NCBI GenBank assembly: GCA_902464015.1
Contig: CABQHM010000022.1
Location: 1 to 50,650, forward strand
DNA: 50,650 bases
Direction of reading: 5' to 3'
Source: an uncultured Coriobacteriales bacterium
GTDB lineage: Bacteria; Actinomycetota; Coriobacteriia; Coriobacteriales; UMGS124
A model generated the notes under the pieces. It saw only the letters and a list, made by a program, of their open reading frames with translations, did no database searches and was not told where the DNA came from. Positions 8,312 to 17,783 of this stretch are shown here, in pieces. Both the position numbers and the translations under genes were made by a program. Numbering within the stretch: the stretch's first letter is position 1; each line of letters begins with the position of its first letter.

Positions 8312-8378
8312 CAGCCTGCGATGGTGAAAAAGCCGCTCGTCAAGGGTGCGCGTCCAATCTCACCCTACGATGGTGAGA
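8312..8378. promoter_or_regulatory. Direct repeats and dyad upstream of flavoprotein gene
   Basis: CAGCCTGCGATGGTGA (8312-8327) and CACCCTACGATGGTGA (8361-8376) agree at 14 of 16 positions and are 49 bp apart. The second lies within a dyad TCTCACC-N7-GGTGAGA (8358-8378). They fit a two-site operator for the neighbouring LuxR regulator. Confidence 0.55.
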
Positions 8379-10008
8379 CTCCGCTCTGCTCCGGTGTTTC
8401 ATAGAGGTCAAGAAACTCTTGCTGGGTATGGACGCCGAGCTTGCGGTAGACATTGGTGACGTGAGTTCGGGCCGTCTGCAATGACACACCCAAGGCGTCG
8501 GCAATGTACTGCCGACTGCGTCCCCGCCCTAACAGGCGACACATCTGGGCCTCCCGCGGCGTCAGACCATAGCGTTCCGACAGGAGCTGCACGCTGTCGC
8601 TCCCACCCGGGTCGCGAGCGGTGGAATCCGCGGCATCCCCTGGGTCAGTAGCCACCGCAGGGGCGCTGGGGGCAACCTCGACAGTTGACAGGGCAAGACA
8701 CGCCTCCAGCACGACAAGCACGAACATGGCAACGGCAGAAACCGCTTGCATGTTCCACGTGGTCTGGGCACCTCCGGCAAAGTCCCATACCAAGAAGCCC
8801 ACGGTGGTGCCGCACAGCAGGGCGAGCAGAGCAAAAGAACCCGGCCGCCCGCGAGCGCCCCGCCTTGACGGCGGGGGCCACAGGACTATCCAGAACACCG
8901 TCATCAGAAACTGGTAGCCAAGTATGCCGAGGAATCTCCCGAGCGTCGGTTGAGCCTCGTATGGAAGGACGAGACAGGCGAGGGCGACAATCGGCACGCC
9001 AATCTGCATGGTGCGGGCGGTCAGATGATCACCAAGCAGTCGGGCGGTCCCATAGGCCAACGCGGCAGCCGCTATCGTCGCCGGTATGCGCCCGTAGCTA
9101 AATGGCTGTGGCTGTGTCTGAGGAAGCAGTTCGTACATCCCCGCAACAAAACCGTTGTCCGTGCCGATAACGAGGGCGGCGAGCACTATGAGCGCCGCCG
9201 CACCCCCTTTCACAAACACGCGGGGAGACTGTTTGGGATGTCCAGGTGGCCGGGCAGACGGCCCGGGAACGCGAGTAATCGCCAGCAGCGGCCCCAGCGC
9301 CCCAAAAACAACCCCGACTGTGACCTCGACCGACACGGGGGCATGGCGGCATGCGTAGTAGACAATCGCGCTCGCAACAAGGGACGCCAAGTTGACAAGC
9401 AACGCCCGGCGCATGTCGAGCAGCACAAGCACCGAACCCCATGCATACAGTGCCAAACCCCGGGCCACCCCTGTGAGAAGACCAGAAAGCGCGGCGGCGG
9501 TATGAAAACCAGATGGGGAGCCTCCGTCCCAGCCCATGGCAAACGCGCCGGCAAACCCCACGCCCACCGCCGCGCACAGGGAAGCCCCGCCAACTACCGC
9601 TGGCATCAGCACGCGTCGGATATCTAGCAGCTTCGACAACGCCATGGCAAAGGCAAGAGCCAGGGCGCACGCTCCGTGGTCAAAGCGAAAGGCAAGCTCG
9701 GTTACCCAGACGGAACCGCCCCGCAACGACATACTCGGCCCCCATGACCGGAGCCAAACCCAGGTCCATAGCATTGTCAAACCGAAGAGGGCGCGTACGT
9801 CGGCCGCCGCCAGTCTCCTGCGGCGTCCCGGCCTTTCCACCTCGCATGCGTCCAACGGAGCCAACCTCCCGAGAGCCCTTGTCACCCCGGCATCCTGAAA
9901 CATCATACGAGAAACGGTATACCCTCTGGCAAAAACCGCAACAGTCCGAGCGGTCGGCATCTGCAACGCGGCATACTGCAACGTCGCATGCCTTGCGAAC
10001 GAAATCAT
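8365..10008 (-). CDS. LuxR-family membrane-embedded transcription regulator
   Basis: The product has 547 residues from the ATG at 10008. About 12 hydrophobic segments (roughly residues 50-430) are followed by a LuxR HTH at the C-terminus (YGLTPREAQMCRLLGRGRSR, then IADALGVSLQTARTHVTNVY and RKLGVHTQQEF). The layout is that of one-component regulators in which an MFS-like membrane part is thought to sense a ligand. The true start is uncertain: ATGs at 9960, 9906 and 9903 are also in frame and none has a strong ribosome site. It lies directly before the 6693-8222 flavoprotein gene, which it probably regulates. Confidence 0.85.
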   Translation of the reverse strand: MISFARHATLQYAALQMPTARTVAVFARGYTVSRMMFQDAGVTRALGRLAPLDACEVERPGRRRRLAAADVRALFGLTMLWTWVWLRSWGPSMSLRGGSVWVTELAFRFDHGACALALAFAMALSKLLDIRRVLMPAVVGGASLCAAVGVGFAGAFAMGWDGGSPSGFHTAAALSGLLTGVARGLALYAWGSVLVLLDMRRALLVNLASLVASAIVYYACRHAPVSVEVTVGVVFGALGPLLAITRVPGPSARPPGHPKQSPRVFVKGGAAALIVLAALVIGTDNGFVAGMYELLPQTQPQPFSYGRIPATIAAAALAYGTARLLGDHLTARTMQIGVPIVALACLVLPYEAQPTLGRFLGILGYQFLMTVFWIVLWPPPSRRGARGRPGSFALLALLCGTTVGFLVWDFAGGAQTTWNMQAVSAVAMFVLVVLEACLALSTVEVAPSAPAVATDPGDAADSTARDPGGSDSVQLLSERYGLTPREAQMCRLLGRGRSRQYIADALGVSLQTARTHVTNVYRKLGVHTQQEFLDLYETPEQSGVSPS

Positions 10009-10030
10009 TCGTTCTACCTAGGGCAAGCCA

Positions 10031-10127
10031 GGGAGACAATGAACAAGTCCCCCGAGCGGCCCCTCCCGGGCCGGCTTTTCGGTGCCGGCGCGAGAGGGGG
10101 TTGCGCTCGGGGGCTTGTTCATTGTTT
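10031..10127 (+). repeat. Dispersed repeat, copy 2 (complete inverted-repeat element)
   Basis: CAATGAACAAGTCCCCCGAG (from 10037) pairs with CTCGGGGGCTTGTTCATTG (ending 10124) around a GC-rich core that can fold again. It is the fullest of three copies in the window and looks like a REP-type palindromic element. Short open frames across it are not genes. Confidence 0.75.
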
Positions 10128-10216
10128 CCATAAGAACCAAGCACGATGCTGACAATCGCCGTCGGGACGATGAGCCGCACTGCCAATCCGCCCGGTCGAA
10201 GCCTAAATCCCAACGA

Positions 10217-10246
10217 GGCGCTCCGGGCCATCCGACCCGGAGCGCC
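10217..10246 (-). terminator. Hairpin after flavoprotein gene
   Basis: GGCGCTCCGGG (10217-10227) and CCCGGAGCGCC (10236-10246) form a perfect 11-bp stem with an 8-base loop, 56 bases past the stop of the minus-strand flavoprotein gene. The T tail is poor. Confidence 0.6.
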
Positions 10247-10301
10247 AGCTGAGCAGTGGATGCAGCCGTGCGGGCTTCTGTCCCCGCGAAGGCTACCTGG
10301 C

Positions 10302-11990
10302 TTACATGACGGTGTAGTCGACGACTTCTTCGCCGTTCATCTCGCGGGCAACGCGCCGAGCGAACGTGCACGTGCGACCGTGGGCGTAGCCGGTGCACAG
10401 GTTGGGGTAGCTGTGCGCGAAATAAGAGCCAGAGCAGTCGCCGATGACGTAGAGGCCCTCAAAGGGTTCCCCGTCGGCGTCGATGGCGTGACTGTGGGTG
10501 TCGATGCGGATGCCGTCTAGGGTCGAAAGCGCAAACGAGGTGTTGCGGATGGCGTAGAAGGGCGGCGTGGTCAAGGGGATCATGCGGTATGCCTCTTTGT
10601 AGAAGTCCTCGTCGTCGCCTTTTTCTGCAAGCTCGTTATACCGTTCGACGGTGGCGACGAAGGTGTCTACGGGCAACCCCATCTTCTCGGCGAGCTCCTC
10701 GAGGGTGTCGGCCTTCTGCATGAAGCCGCCCTCCACGGCGTCGGCGAACATGCCGTCGACGTTCTTTTCGAAATCGTCCTCCTCGAAGAGGTACATGCCG
10801 TCGTTGGGGGCCCCGTTGGGGAACGGGTAGCTGCGCGAGCAGCCCATGGTCTCGAACTGGGTGATGTTCTGGTAGTAGTTGGCGTCCATGACGCATATGC
10901 ACAGCTTTTCGGGCTGCATCGAGCAGGCATGCGGGGCGTAGTCGTATAGGCCACTTTCGTTGAAGAAGCGCTCGCCCCTCGTGTTTACCTTGAGCCAGGG
11001 CTGCGAGCCCAGGTGGAAGAACGTCAGGTTGGTGAAGTTCGAGGCGTTTTCGCCGGGGAGCAGCCCCATGCGGTCGAACAGCATGGTGCTGTGGGCGTCG
11101 TCCATCTCGGCGCCCATCCACAGGCAGGCCTTGATTCCGTCGCCGTAAGCCGTCGACCCGATCTGGATGCCATAGAGCCCCACGGTCTCGGGCTGTAGGG
11201 CCGCCATCATCTCGTCGTTGTTCTGGTAGCCGCCGGTTGTCAGGACGATTCCCTTGGTGCCCACAAAACGGATGTACTCGCCGGTCTCGACATCCTGGGC
11301 AATGGCGGCCGTGACCTGCTTGCCCTCGTGCTCGAACTTGACGAACTTCGTTCCGAAGCGGAACTCGCCGCCGCAGTCCAGGATGTACTGCTTCATGATG
11401 GCCTTGCCGTCGTCGTATTCGCTCAGGTCGAAATGGGCGCTGTGGCCGGTGGCGAATTTGGGAATGCTCACAGGCCCGAACTCCGCCTGGTATCCGCCTT
11501 CGTGCAGCATGACGGCGCCGTAGCTCTCGAGGACGCCTCCGATCCAGTCGATTGCCTCCGCCGACTCGCGGGCCCAAATCTTGGGCAGCCTCTGGTCGAA
11601 GCGGCCCGAGTTCTGCATCACGTGGTAGTTCATGACGGCGCGCTCGTCGACCTCGGTGCCTTCGGCGAGTTGGTACTTCGACCCGATGGCGCCCCAATCG
11701 TTCCTGAGGGTGGAGACGTCGTCGTTCTGCTCGATGATCAGGGTCTTGATCCCTTTTTCGGCCAACGAGGCGCCGACTTCGAGTCCGCCGGTGCCTGCGC
11801 CGATGACGAGGGCCTCGACTTCGACCGTGTCGACGACGTCGGCGATTTCAGGCTCGTCCTCGAGCCAATCCGTGTTGGGCCGGGCTGCCCGGACCTCTCC
11901 GGCCTCGTCGGCAAAAGCGGTGCCGGTCATGCTGACGACGGAAGCGACCGCAGCCCCTGCGACAAAGTTGCGCCTGGTGAGCGTGCTCAT
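10302..11990 (-). CDS. Tat-exported FAD-dependent reductase
   Basis: The product has 562 residues. The Tat signal is LTRRNFVAG (about 4-12), ending near FADEAGE. The FAD motif is ALVIGAGTGGLEVG at about 60-73, with the acidic ligand in LIIEQN. The C-terminus has EPFEGLYVIGDCSGSYFA and a long Gly/Tyr/His segment closing on the isoalloxazine. AAGGGGA precedes the ATG. An acidic pre-domain linker (about 30-55) is longer than in its neighbours. It is divergent from the luxR gene at 12209 across 218 bases that contain a promoter with an overlapping dyad, so the pair is probably co-regulated. The substrate is not predictable. Confidence 0.9.
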   Translation of the reverse strand: MSTLTRRNFVAGAAVASVVSMTGTAFADEAGEVRAARPNTDWLEDEPEIADVVDTVEVEALVIGAGTGGLEVGASLAEKGIKTLIIEQNDDVSTLRNDWGAIGSKYQLAEGTEVDERAVMNYHVMQNSGRFDQRLPKIWARESAEAIDWIGGVLESYGAVMLHEGGYQAEFGPVSIPKFATGHSAHFDLSEYDDGKAIMKQYILDCGGEFRFGTKFVKFEHEGKQVTAAIAQDVETGEYIRFVGTKGIVLTTGGYQNNDEMMAALQPETVGLYGIQIGSTAYGDGIKACLWMGAEMDDAHSTMLFDRMGLLPGENASNFTNLTFFHLGSQPWLKVNTRGERFFNESGLYDYAPHACSMQPEKLCICVMDANYYQNITQFETMGCSRSYPFPNGAPNDGMYLFEEDDFEKNVDGMFADAVEGGFMQKADTLEELAEKMGLPVDTFVATVERYNELAEKGDDEDFYKEAYRMIPLTTPPFYAIRNTSFALSTLDGIRIDTHSHAIDADGEPFEGLYVIGDCSGSYFAHSYPNLCTGYAHGRTCTFARRVAREMNGEEVVDYTVM

Positions 11991-12102
11991 ACGAAATCCC
12001 CTTACTCTCGTTGACGGGCTAGAAATCGAGGCCGCCGCGAATGGTATCGGCGAACCCTGTCTTTACAAACTAGCCGCGTGAGGCCTCGGGGACGTGATGA
12101 GA

Positions 12103-12147
12103 TTTGGAGAATCAGCGTTCAGGTTATAATCATCAAGGCTTGATGAT
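12103..12147 (+). promoter_or_regulatory. luxR promoter with operator-like dyad
   Basis: A consensus -10 TATAAT (12125-12130) has a poor -35 (TTTGGA, 12103-12108). A perfect dyad ATCATCAAG-G-CTTGATGAT (12129-12147) overlaps the end of the -10 and the start site, a position typical of repression, possibly autoregulation by the LuxR protein. Confidence 0.6.
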
Positions 12148-12208
12148 GCGCATTCCGTCCAAGGTGATGCGCTTTCTTTGTTGTGCGATGGCAGGTTGAG
12201 GGGTCACG

Positions 12209-13684
12209 ATGGTTACGCGCAAGCATATTGTTGACGAAAAGGACCCGGGTGCAGGCCCGGCTCCTCGATCTGCTCGATGGGTCGTGCCGCACGCCCTTGC
12301 GATGGGGCTTTGCCAGACGGTCATGCTCGCGGCGTTGCTCCTGGGCCCTGTTGGCCTGGGATTTGGAGGCGCCGCCTGGGGGAGCCCCGGGTTCGCGGTC
12401 GCCTTCTTTGCCGCATTGTCGGTTGCGATGACGACCAACGAGCTCCTGTCGAGGCGGGGTGTCAGACGGCTCGAGCTGCGTCCCTCCAGCGCGTTCGTCT
12501 TTTCGGCCGGGATGGTCCTGCTCGTGGCCGCCCGTTCTGTCTCCCCAGGTTCTTATTTCGAGGTTAGCCTGGTTGGAGCGGTGATGCTGGGGTACGGGAC
12601 GGCGTGCGCACAGCTTTCAAGCGCTCGCTTTCTGTCCCGGCTTGACTCCGTCTGGCGCTCCATCGTCGTGTTGCTGTCGACGTCGGTCAGCGCGCTTTTG
12701 CTGCTGCTTGGGTCTTTGTGCGACGGCCCCTATCTCGGGCTGCTGTTTGCAGCCTCCCCTCCCACCGCGCTTGTGCTCGAAAACATTGGGTCTGTGCCGG
12801 ACCATGCGCTCGCTTCGAAGAGGGGCGCGCACGTCGAGGTGTTGGGCGCCGTGACCCCCGGCGGGGCCACGCGGGCGGGTTTGGTGATGGGCTGCGCCAC
12901 CGCCTTCGCCGTGCTTGCCCTTGCCGCGTGCGGCAGGGACTTGGCCGCGGATGTCATCCCGGGCCGCCACGTCGCCGCCTGCGCCGGCTTCCTGTCTGTG
13001 TGCGTGGTCGGGCTCATGGCGGTTTCATGCTTCAAGACCAAGACCCTGTCCATGACGTTTCTGTTCAGGCTGTCCCTGCCGTGCGTTTTCACCTCCGCAG
13101 TTCTTGCCGTCCTTGCGACCGCTTCAATGCATGACGGGCTTTTTGTGGCTGCCGCGCTCCTTGCCGCGGGGTCCGCGTTCTTCATCGACCAAATCACCTG
13201 GGTCACGACGGCCTCGTTCATGAGGTTTGCCGGCACCCCGGGGGAGACGACTGCCTCGCGCCTGCGTTCGCTGCAGTATGCGGGCGCATGCGTGGGCGTG
13301 ATTGCGTCCTCGCTTGTGCTCGAGAAATTCGACCTTGCCGCGGTTATGCTGGTCGGCGCCTCGGTCATGGGCTGCGCGTTCGTCTTGGGGATACCCGCAC
13401 GCGAGGCCCGCCTGATAAGCACGGGCGCGCAGTTGGCCGAGTCTGCACCTGCCGACGCGGGGCTTTTGCTTCGACATGCGGACGATTTCGATCGATACGG
13501 GTTGACAAACCGGGAGTCCGAGGTCGCCTGCCTCATGATGGAAGGACTTGACGCCCCCGCCATGGCGGGCAGGCTCGTCGTCTCACGGGCGACCATCAAC
13601 ACCCATGTGAGGCACATTTACGAGAAGACCGGCACGCACTGCCGGGAGGAGATGCTGGCACTTTTCGACGAAGTGCCCGAGTGA
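12209..13684 (+). CDS. LuxR-family membrane-embedded transcription regulator
   Basis: The product has 491 residues: a short basic N-terminus, about 12 hydrophobic segments (residues about 28-400), then a LuxR HTH near 425-485 (YGLTNRESEVACLMMEGLDA, VSRATINTHVRHIYEKTG). The start has GAGGGG in front. The recognition helix differs from those of the other LuxR proteins here, as expected if each reads its own operator. It is divergent from the flavoprotein gene 10302-11990, its likely target. Confidence 0.9.
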   Translation: MVTRKHIVDEKDPGAGPAPRSARWVVPHALAMGLCQTVMLAALLLGPVGLGFGGAAWGSPGFAVAFFAALSVAMTTNELLSRRGVRRLELRPSSAFVFSAGMVLLVAARSVSPGSYFEVSLVGAVMLGYGTACAQLSSARFLSRLDSVWRSIVVLLSTSVSALLLLLGSLCDGPYLGLLFAASPPTALVLENIGSVPDHALASKRGAHVEVLGAVTPGGATRAGLVMGCATAFAVLALAACGRDLAADVIPGRHVAACAGFLSVCVVGLMAVSCFKTKTLSMTFLFRLSLPCVFTSAVLAVLATASMHDGLFVAAALLAAGSAFFIDQITWVTTASFMRFAGTPGETTASRLRSLQYAGACVGVIASSLVLEKFDLAAVMLVGASVMGCAFVLGIPAREARLISTGAQLAESAPADAGLLLRHADDFDRYGLTNRESEVACLMMEGLDAPAMAGRLVVSRATINTHVRHIYEKTGTHCREEMLALFDEVPE

Positions 13685-14008
13685 GACGCAGGGCGAAGGG
13701 CGCTGCCCGACCCGATGGTTTGTGCGGGGTGCCTCGTTCGCAACCGTGGAAGTCGGAAGTCAAGGCGTGCTTTGCCGACGTACGGGCATGTCTGACTTGC
13801 GAGGACATTTGACTGTTTGTGCTTGACTGTTTTCGAACTCTCTGTTAGACCACCGTTTTCATGGACGCCCGCTTCTCACAGGGGTTGCTTGATCTCATCT
13901 GGGACGGTGTGCATCCAAAGACGGCTGATGGTTGAGGAATGAGTGTATAGAAATCCGGAGGTGGGTAAGTTTTTCGTTGGCCCACCTCCGGCACACGAAC
14001 TCCGCTCG
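13685..14008. other. Intergenic region between convergent genes
   Basis: No gene seen. TTGACTGTTT occurs twice (13809-13818, 13823-13832), and the only other clear structure is the terminator at 13955-13991. Confidence 0.5.
13955..13991 (-). terminator. Terminator of the molybdoenzyme operon
   Basis: CCGGAGGTGGG (13955-13965) and CCCACCTCCGG (13981-13991) form a perfect 11-bp stem. Read on the minus strand it follows the TorD gene and ends in ATTTCTAT. Confidence 0.75.
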
Positions 14009-14635
14009 TTATTTCGACACAGCTTGAAGCACTCGAGCCAGCGTTACATACAGCGCTTCCGCGCTTGTCTCTGCAATTTTGGGGGCCAATTGCTGGACAA
14101 AGGGGACGAACTTGTCCGCATAAAACTTCTCTAGCGAGCCGTCCGGCACTGGCTGACGCTCTTCATCATGCATGGCGCCGATGGCGTCTAGCGCTAGATA
14201 TTCGAGAAACTCGAGTTCGGATGCTATGTGATCCAAAGGTTCATTGGTGCCTTCAGGTCGGCCCATGCCGCATGCGACCATGAATCGCTCGACTTCCATC
14301 GATTCTTTGTTCACATAGAGCACTGGCGTTACGTCGGCTTTCTCGGCGTAGTAGACGCCTGCGTAGGGTGAAACCACGGCGTGCGGAGCCCCGACGAAAA
14401 GGCGGGTGTATTCGGCGCGAATGCGATGAAACAAGGCTTCGGTATCCTGCCCGACATATGTGTGCAAGGAGTCGGAGAAACCGTTGTCTACAATCCCCAG
14501 CGAGGAGAGCGTTTCTTGCAGGGCGTCGGCGTATTCGCCGCTTGCCAGCGTTTCGGCCAGCTGCTTGTCGGGAAGCCTGAGACCCATGGAGAGCAGCTCG
14601 AAGAGCTGGGCGGCCGCAAGACACGTGAGGTTCAT
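14009..14635 (-). CDS. TorD-family molybdoenzyme chaperone
   Basis: This all-helical 208-residue protein has the family core EYTRLFVGAP (about 76-85), then a proline/tyrosine loop (VSPYAGVYYAE). TorD/DmsD-type chaperones bind the Tat signal of the catalytic subunit and hold it until the molybdenum cofactor and Fe-S cluster are in place. It is the last gene of the operon with the 14706 ferredoxin and the 15336 catalytic subunit, 70 bases after the ferredoxin, with AAAGGA before the ATG. It should act in the cytoplasm. Confidence 0.9.
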   Translation of the reverse strand: MNLTCLAAAQLFELLSMGLRLPDKQLAETLASGEYADALQETLSSLGIVDNGFSDSLHTYVGQDTEALFHRIRAEYTRLFVGAPHAVVSPYAGVYYAEKADVTPVLYVNKESMEVERFMVACGMGRPEGTNEPLDHIASELEFLEYLALDAIGAMHDEERQPVPDGSLEKFYADKFVPFVQQLAPKIAETSAEALYVTLARVLQAVSK

Positions 14636-14705
14636 CTGAGTCCTTTCGCAAGCAATGTCAGGAAAAGATGCCCGGGGCAGTTACCCGCCCCAGGCGATAG
14701 AAGTC

Positions 14706-15332
14706 CTACCTCAGGAGATAAACGTTGGGCTCAGTACCGGCCTCAGTGTTGGGCTGGTCCCAATCGCGGCTGGCGATGAGCTGTGAAATCTCAGACTCGG
14801 GGTCATCGAGGTCGCCGAAAACACGAGCTCGGCCCGGGCACACCTCAACGCAGAAAGGCTCCTCTCCACGAAGCAAGCGGTGATGGCAGAAAGTGCACTT
14901 TTCCACCGTGTTGGCAATGTGCACGGGGGCACCGGGGCCACCCATGGGGAAAGCTGTGACCCAGGTGGGCTCGCCCTCAAGCATCTGGCGGACGTCGTAG
15001 GGGCAGGCGGTGATGCACAGGCCGCAGCCGATGCACTCCTCCTGGTTTATCAGGACGATGCCGGTGGCCTCCTCGACGTACGAGGCGCCGGTGGGGCAGA
15101 CGGTTACGCAGGCGGGGTTGGAGCACTGCTGGCAGGCGCGGGTGTAGCAGCCCATCGCCAGGTCGCCGCCCAGGTAGGTGCCGGAGGGCTTGTCCTCGGC
15201 GTCGCCGCCCTCATGCTCCATGAAGTTCCACCACATGCCCTCGGGCAGGTTGTTCTCGACTTTGCAGGCGACGATGCAGGTGTCGCAAGAAACGCAGCGC
15301 TTCGTATCGATGGCCATTCCAAGGCGTGCCAT
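14706..15332 (-). CDS. DmsB-like four-cluster [4Fe-4S] ferredoxin subunit
   Basis: The product has 208 residues with four cysteine groups: CVSCDTCIVACK, CQQCSNPACVTVCP, CIGCGLCITACP, and CTFCHHRLLRGEEPFCVEVC. This is the usual electron-transfer subunit of complex iron-sulfur molybdoenzymes. It lacks its own signal peptide and would be exported with the catalytic subunit. Its start is 3 bases after the stop of the catalytic gene, and its ribosome site lies inside that gene's end, so the two are translationally coupled. Confidence 0.92.
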   Translation of the reverse strand: MARLGMAIDTKRCVSCDTCIVACKVENNLPEGMWWNFMEHEGGDAEDKPSGTYLGGDLAMGCYTRACQQCSNPACVTVCPTGASYVEEATGIVLINQEECIGCGLCITACPYDVRQMLEGEPTWVTAFPMGGPGAPVHIANTVEKCTFCHHRLLRGEEPFCVEVCPGRARVFGDLDDPESEISQLIASRDWDQPNTEAGTEPNVYLLR

Positions 15333-15335
15333 TGT

Positions 15336-17765
15336 TTACTCCTCCCACTTGCGAACGTTGACGGCGCAGTCCATGAAGCTCTGGTTGACCAGGACGGCGT
15401 CGGTCTCTCGGCTCAGCGGCTCCGAGAAGCCGCCGGCCTTGTGCTGGTCCATCTGCCACGATTTCGCATAGCGGATGACCCGGGGCCTGATGGCCTCGCT
15501 GGTCACGAGCTTGGCGACGGCGTGGCCGTGATTGTTGTAGCACTCCACGTAGTCGCCCTCCGCCAGCCCCATCGCTTCGGCGTCGGCGGGGTTCATCTTT
15601 ACCGTCGGTTCGGGATCGAGCTCACGCAGAATCTTGTTGTAGGCAAACTGGCCGTGAACGCGATATCGCGGACGTTCGCTCATCAGCTGGAAGGGGAACT
15701 CGACATTGTCGTCGGTAATGGCCTCCCTGGGAGGGAAGTAGTGAGGCAGGCGTTCACGATCAAGGTCGGCCTCCAGCATCTTGGGGCTAACGCCATATAC
15801 CGTGGGGTTCTCAACGTAGAATTCGACGCGGCCAGAAGGCGTGTAGAAGTTGCCGCCCTGCCAGAGCAAGAAGGGGTCGGGCATATAGCGGAGCACTTCC
15901 TGTTGCACAAGATTGTCGTATGTGAGGCCGGCCTCGGCGTTGCCCGGGGCGTCCAGATAGCTGCGCAGCCACTCGCTCTCAGGAAGGAAGAGGTCGTCAT
16001 AGCCCATCTTTTTGGCAAGCAGTTGTACGATTTGAGAGTCAGGCAGGGCTTCGCCGAGGGGCTCCACGACCTTCTCGGAGTGGATGAGAGAGTAGTAGTT
16101 GCCCTGAACCACGATGTCCTCGTACTCAAACCAGTGGGCCACAGGTAGCACGAAGTCAGAATAGCGGGCCGTGTCGGTCATCATGGAATCACAGGTAACG
16201 ACAAGCTCCATTTGAGGCAGCACATCGTTGAGCCATGCGTTCGTGTCGACCCACGTGCACAGGGGGTTGCCGCAGAAGATCCAAAGGGCCTTGGGGCTGA
16301 TGGGCGCTCCCAGATAGCTCTGTGCTATGACCACGTCGGGGAAGTACGTGCTGGCAATCGACGGGGAAGTGACTTCCGTGTCGACGGCGTCGAGCGTGGG
16401 GTTGGGGTTGGAGAAGTATGTCCAGTTTGCCGTGGCGTAGTTGGCGCCGGGGAAGCCGAGCTGTCCGGCGAGGGCTGCCATGGTGGCGCCGGCATGGTAG
16501 GGGTGCAGGCCGTTGTCGTATGCCTGGGCACCCCAGCCGCAGCGATGGGTTACGGGGCCGTCGCATGCCAGGCGGGCAAGCTCGCGGATGGTATCGGCGG
16601 GGACGTCGCACACGGCAGAGGCCGTCTCGGGGTCCCACTGCATGATCTCGGCCTTGAGGAGCGTAAACGCAGTATTGGCTTCGATGCCCGGAAGCGCCTC
16701 GCCGCTCCACTCGGCAGCCGGATTCTTGGCTTCTGCGAGGGCGGTGGCAGCCTGGGTGTCCGAATCCCATACCACGTAGTCCGTATCTTCCTCATTGCCC
16801 GTGAGGGCGGCGGAGCGCATGAACAGCCCGGTGGCAGCGTCTACCAGGAAGGGTGCGCACGTGTGCTCCAAGATAAAGGTGTCATCCTGTAGGCCTTCGT
16901 CGAGGATGGTGTACATCATGCCCAATTCGAGGGCAGTGTCGGTGCCAGGCTTGATGGGTACGAACATATCAGACTTAGCCGCAACCTGGGTGAAGACGGG
17001 GTCAATGCAAATTACCTTGGCGCCTGCTTCTTTTGCATCGGCAAGGTAGTGCCAGTCATGGAGCTGGGCATCAGTGATGTTGTTGCCCCACAGGAAGATA
17101 TTCTTTGCATTTACCAGGTCGCGAGGGTCGTTTGCGGGCCAAAGTCCCGCCATGCCGAAGACACGCATAATGCTGTAGAAGTTGCCCATATCGAGCGAGG
17201 ACGATACGGTGCCGGCATTAATCTTGTTGAAGAGCTTGTTGGTGTAGGCGCCGTTAATGGCTCCGTAGTTGCCCGAACAGGAGATGCGGAAAATGGAGGA
17301 ATCGCCAAAGTCCTGGCGCAGCTGGCCTATCTTGGTGGCAATTTCAGTGAGGGCCTCATCCCAGGTGACCTCTTCCCACTGGCCTGCTCCACGCTCGGTG
17401 CCATCAACGCGGCGAAGGGGGTGAAGGACGCGGTCGGGATGATAGATGCTTTCCACATGGGTCAGTCCGCGCAGGCAGATGCGCTTGTTTGTCTCGATGG
17501 GTTGCTCACCTGGTCCTACTTTGACAACCTTGCCTTCGCGCACATGAACCTTGAGCTTGCATGCGTTGAAGCAGTTGGGGCGGCAGCAGCTGTGGAAGAT
17601 CTCGTCGGTGTCTGCGACGGCCGTGCCCTCCATGCCTTCGATCATGGGAGTTTCGTCTGCCTTGGCGGTTGTCACCAGGTTGCCAGACCAGGTTCCACCT
17701 GCCGCGATAGCGCTGGCCTTTAGGAAGTTGCGGCGGGTCAGGCCGCTACCCACAGTATTGAGCAT
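15336..17765 (-). CDS. Tat-exported molybdopterin oxidoreductase, catalytic subunit
   Basis: This 809-residue member of the DMSO-reductase superfamily has a Tat signal LTRRNFLKAS at 9-18. An Fe-S motif in the mature N-terminus is spaced C61-x3-C65-x3-C69 ... C97 (C60 also present). Cofactor-binding blocks include FLWGNNITDAQLH, CIDPVFTQVAAKSD, DTARYSDFVLPV and, near the end, the molybdopterin dinucleotide-binding domain (MNPADAEAMGLAEGDYVE). The natural substrate and metal ligand cannot be read with confidence. With the ferredoxin and TorD gene it forms an operon that has no membrane anchor of its own. The upstream region carries several perfect palindromes. GGAGGAGG precedes the ATG. Confidence 0.9.
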   Translation of the reverse strand: MLNTVGSGLTRRNFLKASAIAAGGTWSGNLVTTAKADETPMIEGMEGTAVADTDEIFHSCCRPNCFNACKLKVHVREGKVVKVGPGEQPIETNKRICLRGLTHVESIYHPDRVLHPLRRVDGTERGAGQWEEVTWDEALTEIATKIGQLRQDFGDSSIFRISCSGNYGAINGAYTNKLFNKINAGTVSSSLDMGNFYSIMRVFGMAGLWPANDPRDLVNAKNIFLWGNNITDAQLHDWHYLADAKEAGAKVICIDPVFTQVAAKSDMFVPIKPGTDTALELGMMYTILDEGLQDDTFILEHTCAPFLVDAATGLFMRSAALTGNEEDTDYVVWDSDTQAATALAEAKNPAAEWSGEALPGIEANTAFTLLKAEIMQWDPETASAVCDVPADTIRELARLACDGPVTHRCGWGAQAYDNGLHPYHAGATMAALAGQLGFPGANYATANWTYFSNPNPTLDAVDTEVTSPSIASTYFPDVVIAQSYLGAPISPKALWIFCGNPLCTWVDTNAWLNDVLPQMELVVTCDSMMTDTARYSDFVLPVAHWFEYEDIVVQGNYYSLIHSEKVVEPLGEALPDSQIVQLLAKKMGYDDLFLPESEWLRSYLDAPGNAEAGLTYDNLVQQEVLRYMPDPFLLWQGGNFYTPSGRVEFYVENPTVYGVSPKMLEADLDRERLPHYFPPREAITDDNVEFPFQLMSERPRYRVHGQFAYNKILRELDPEPTVKMNPADAEAMGLAEGDYVECYNNHGHAVAKLVTSEAIRPRVIRYAKSWQMDQHKAGGFSEPLSRETDAVLVNQSFMDCAVNVRKWEE

Positions 17766-17783
17766 ATCTCCTCCTCCTATTGC

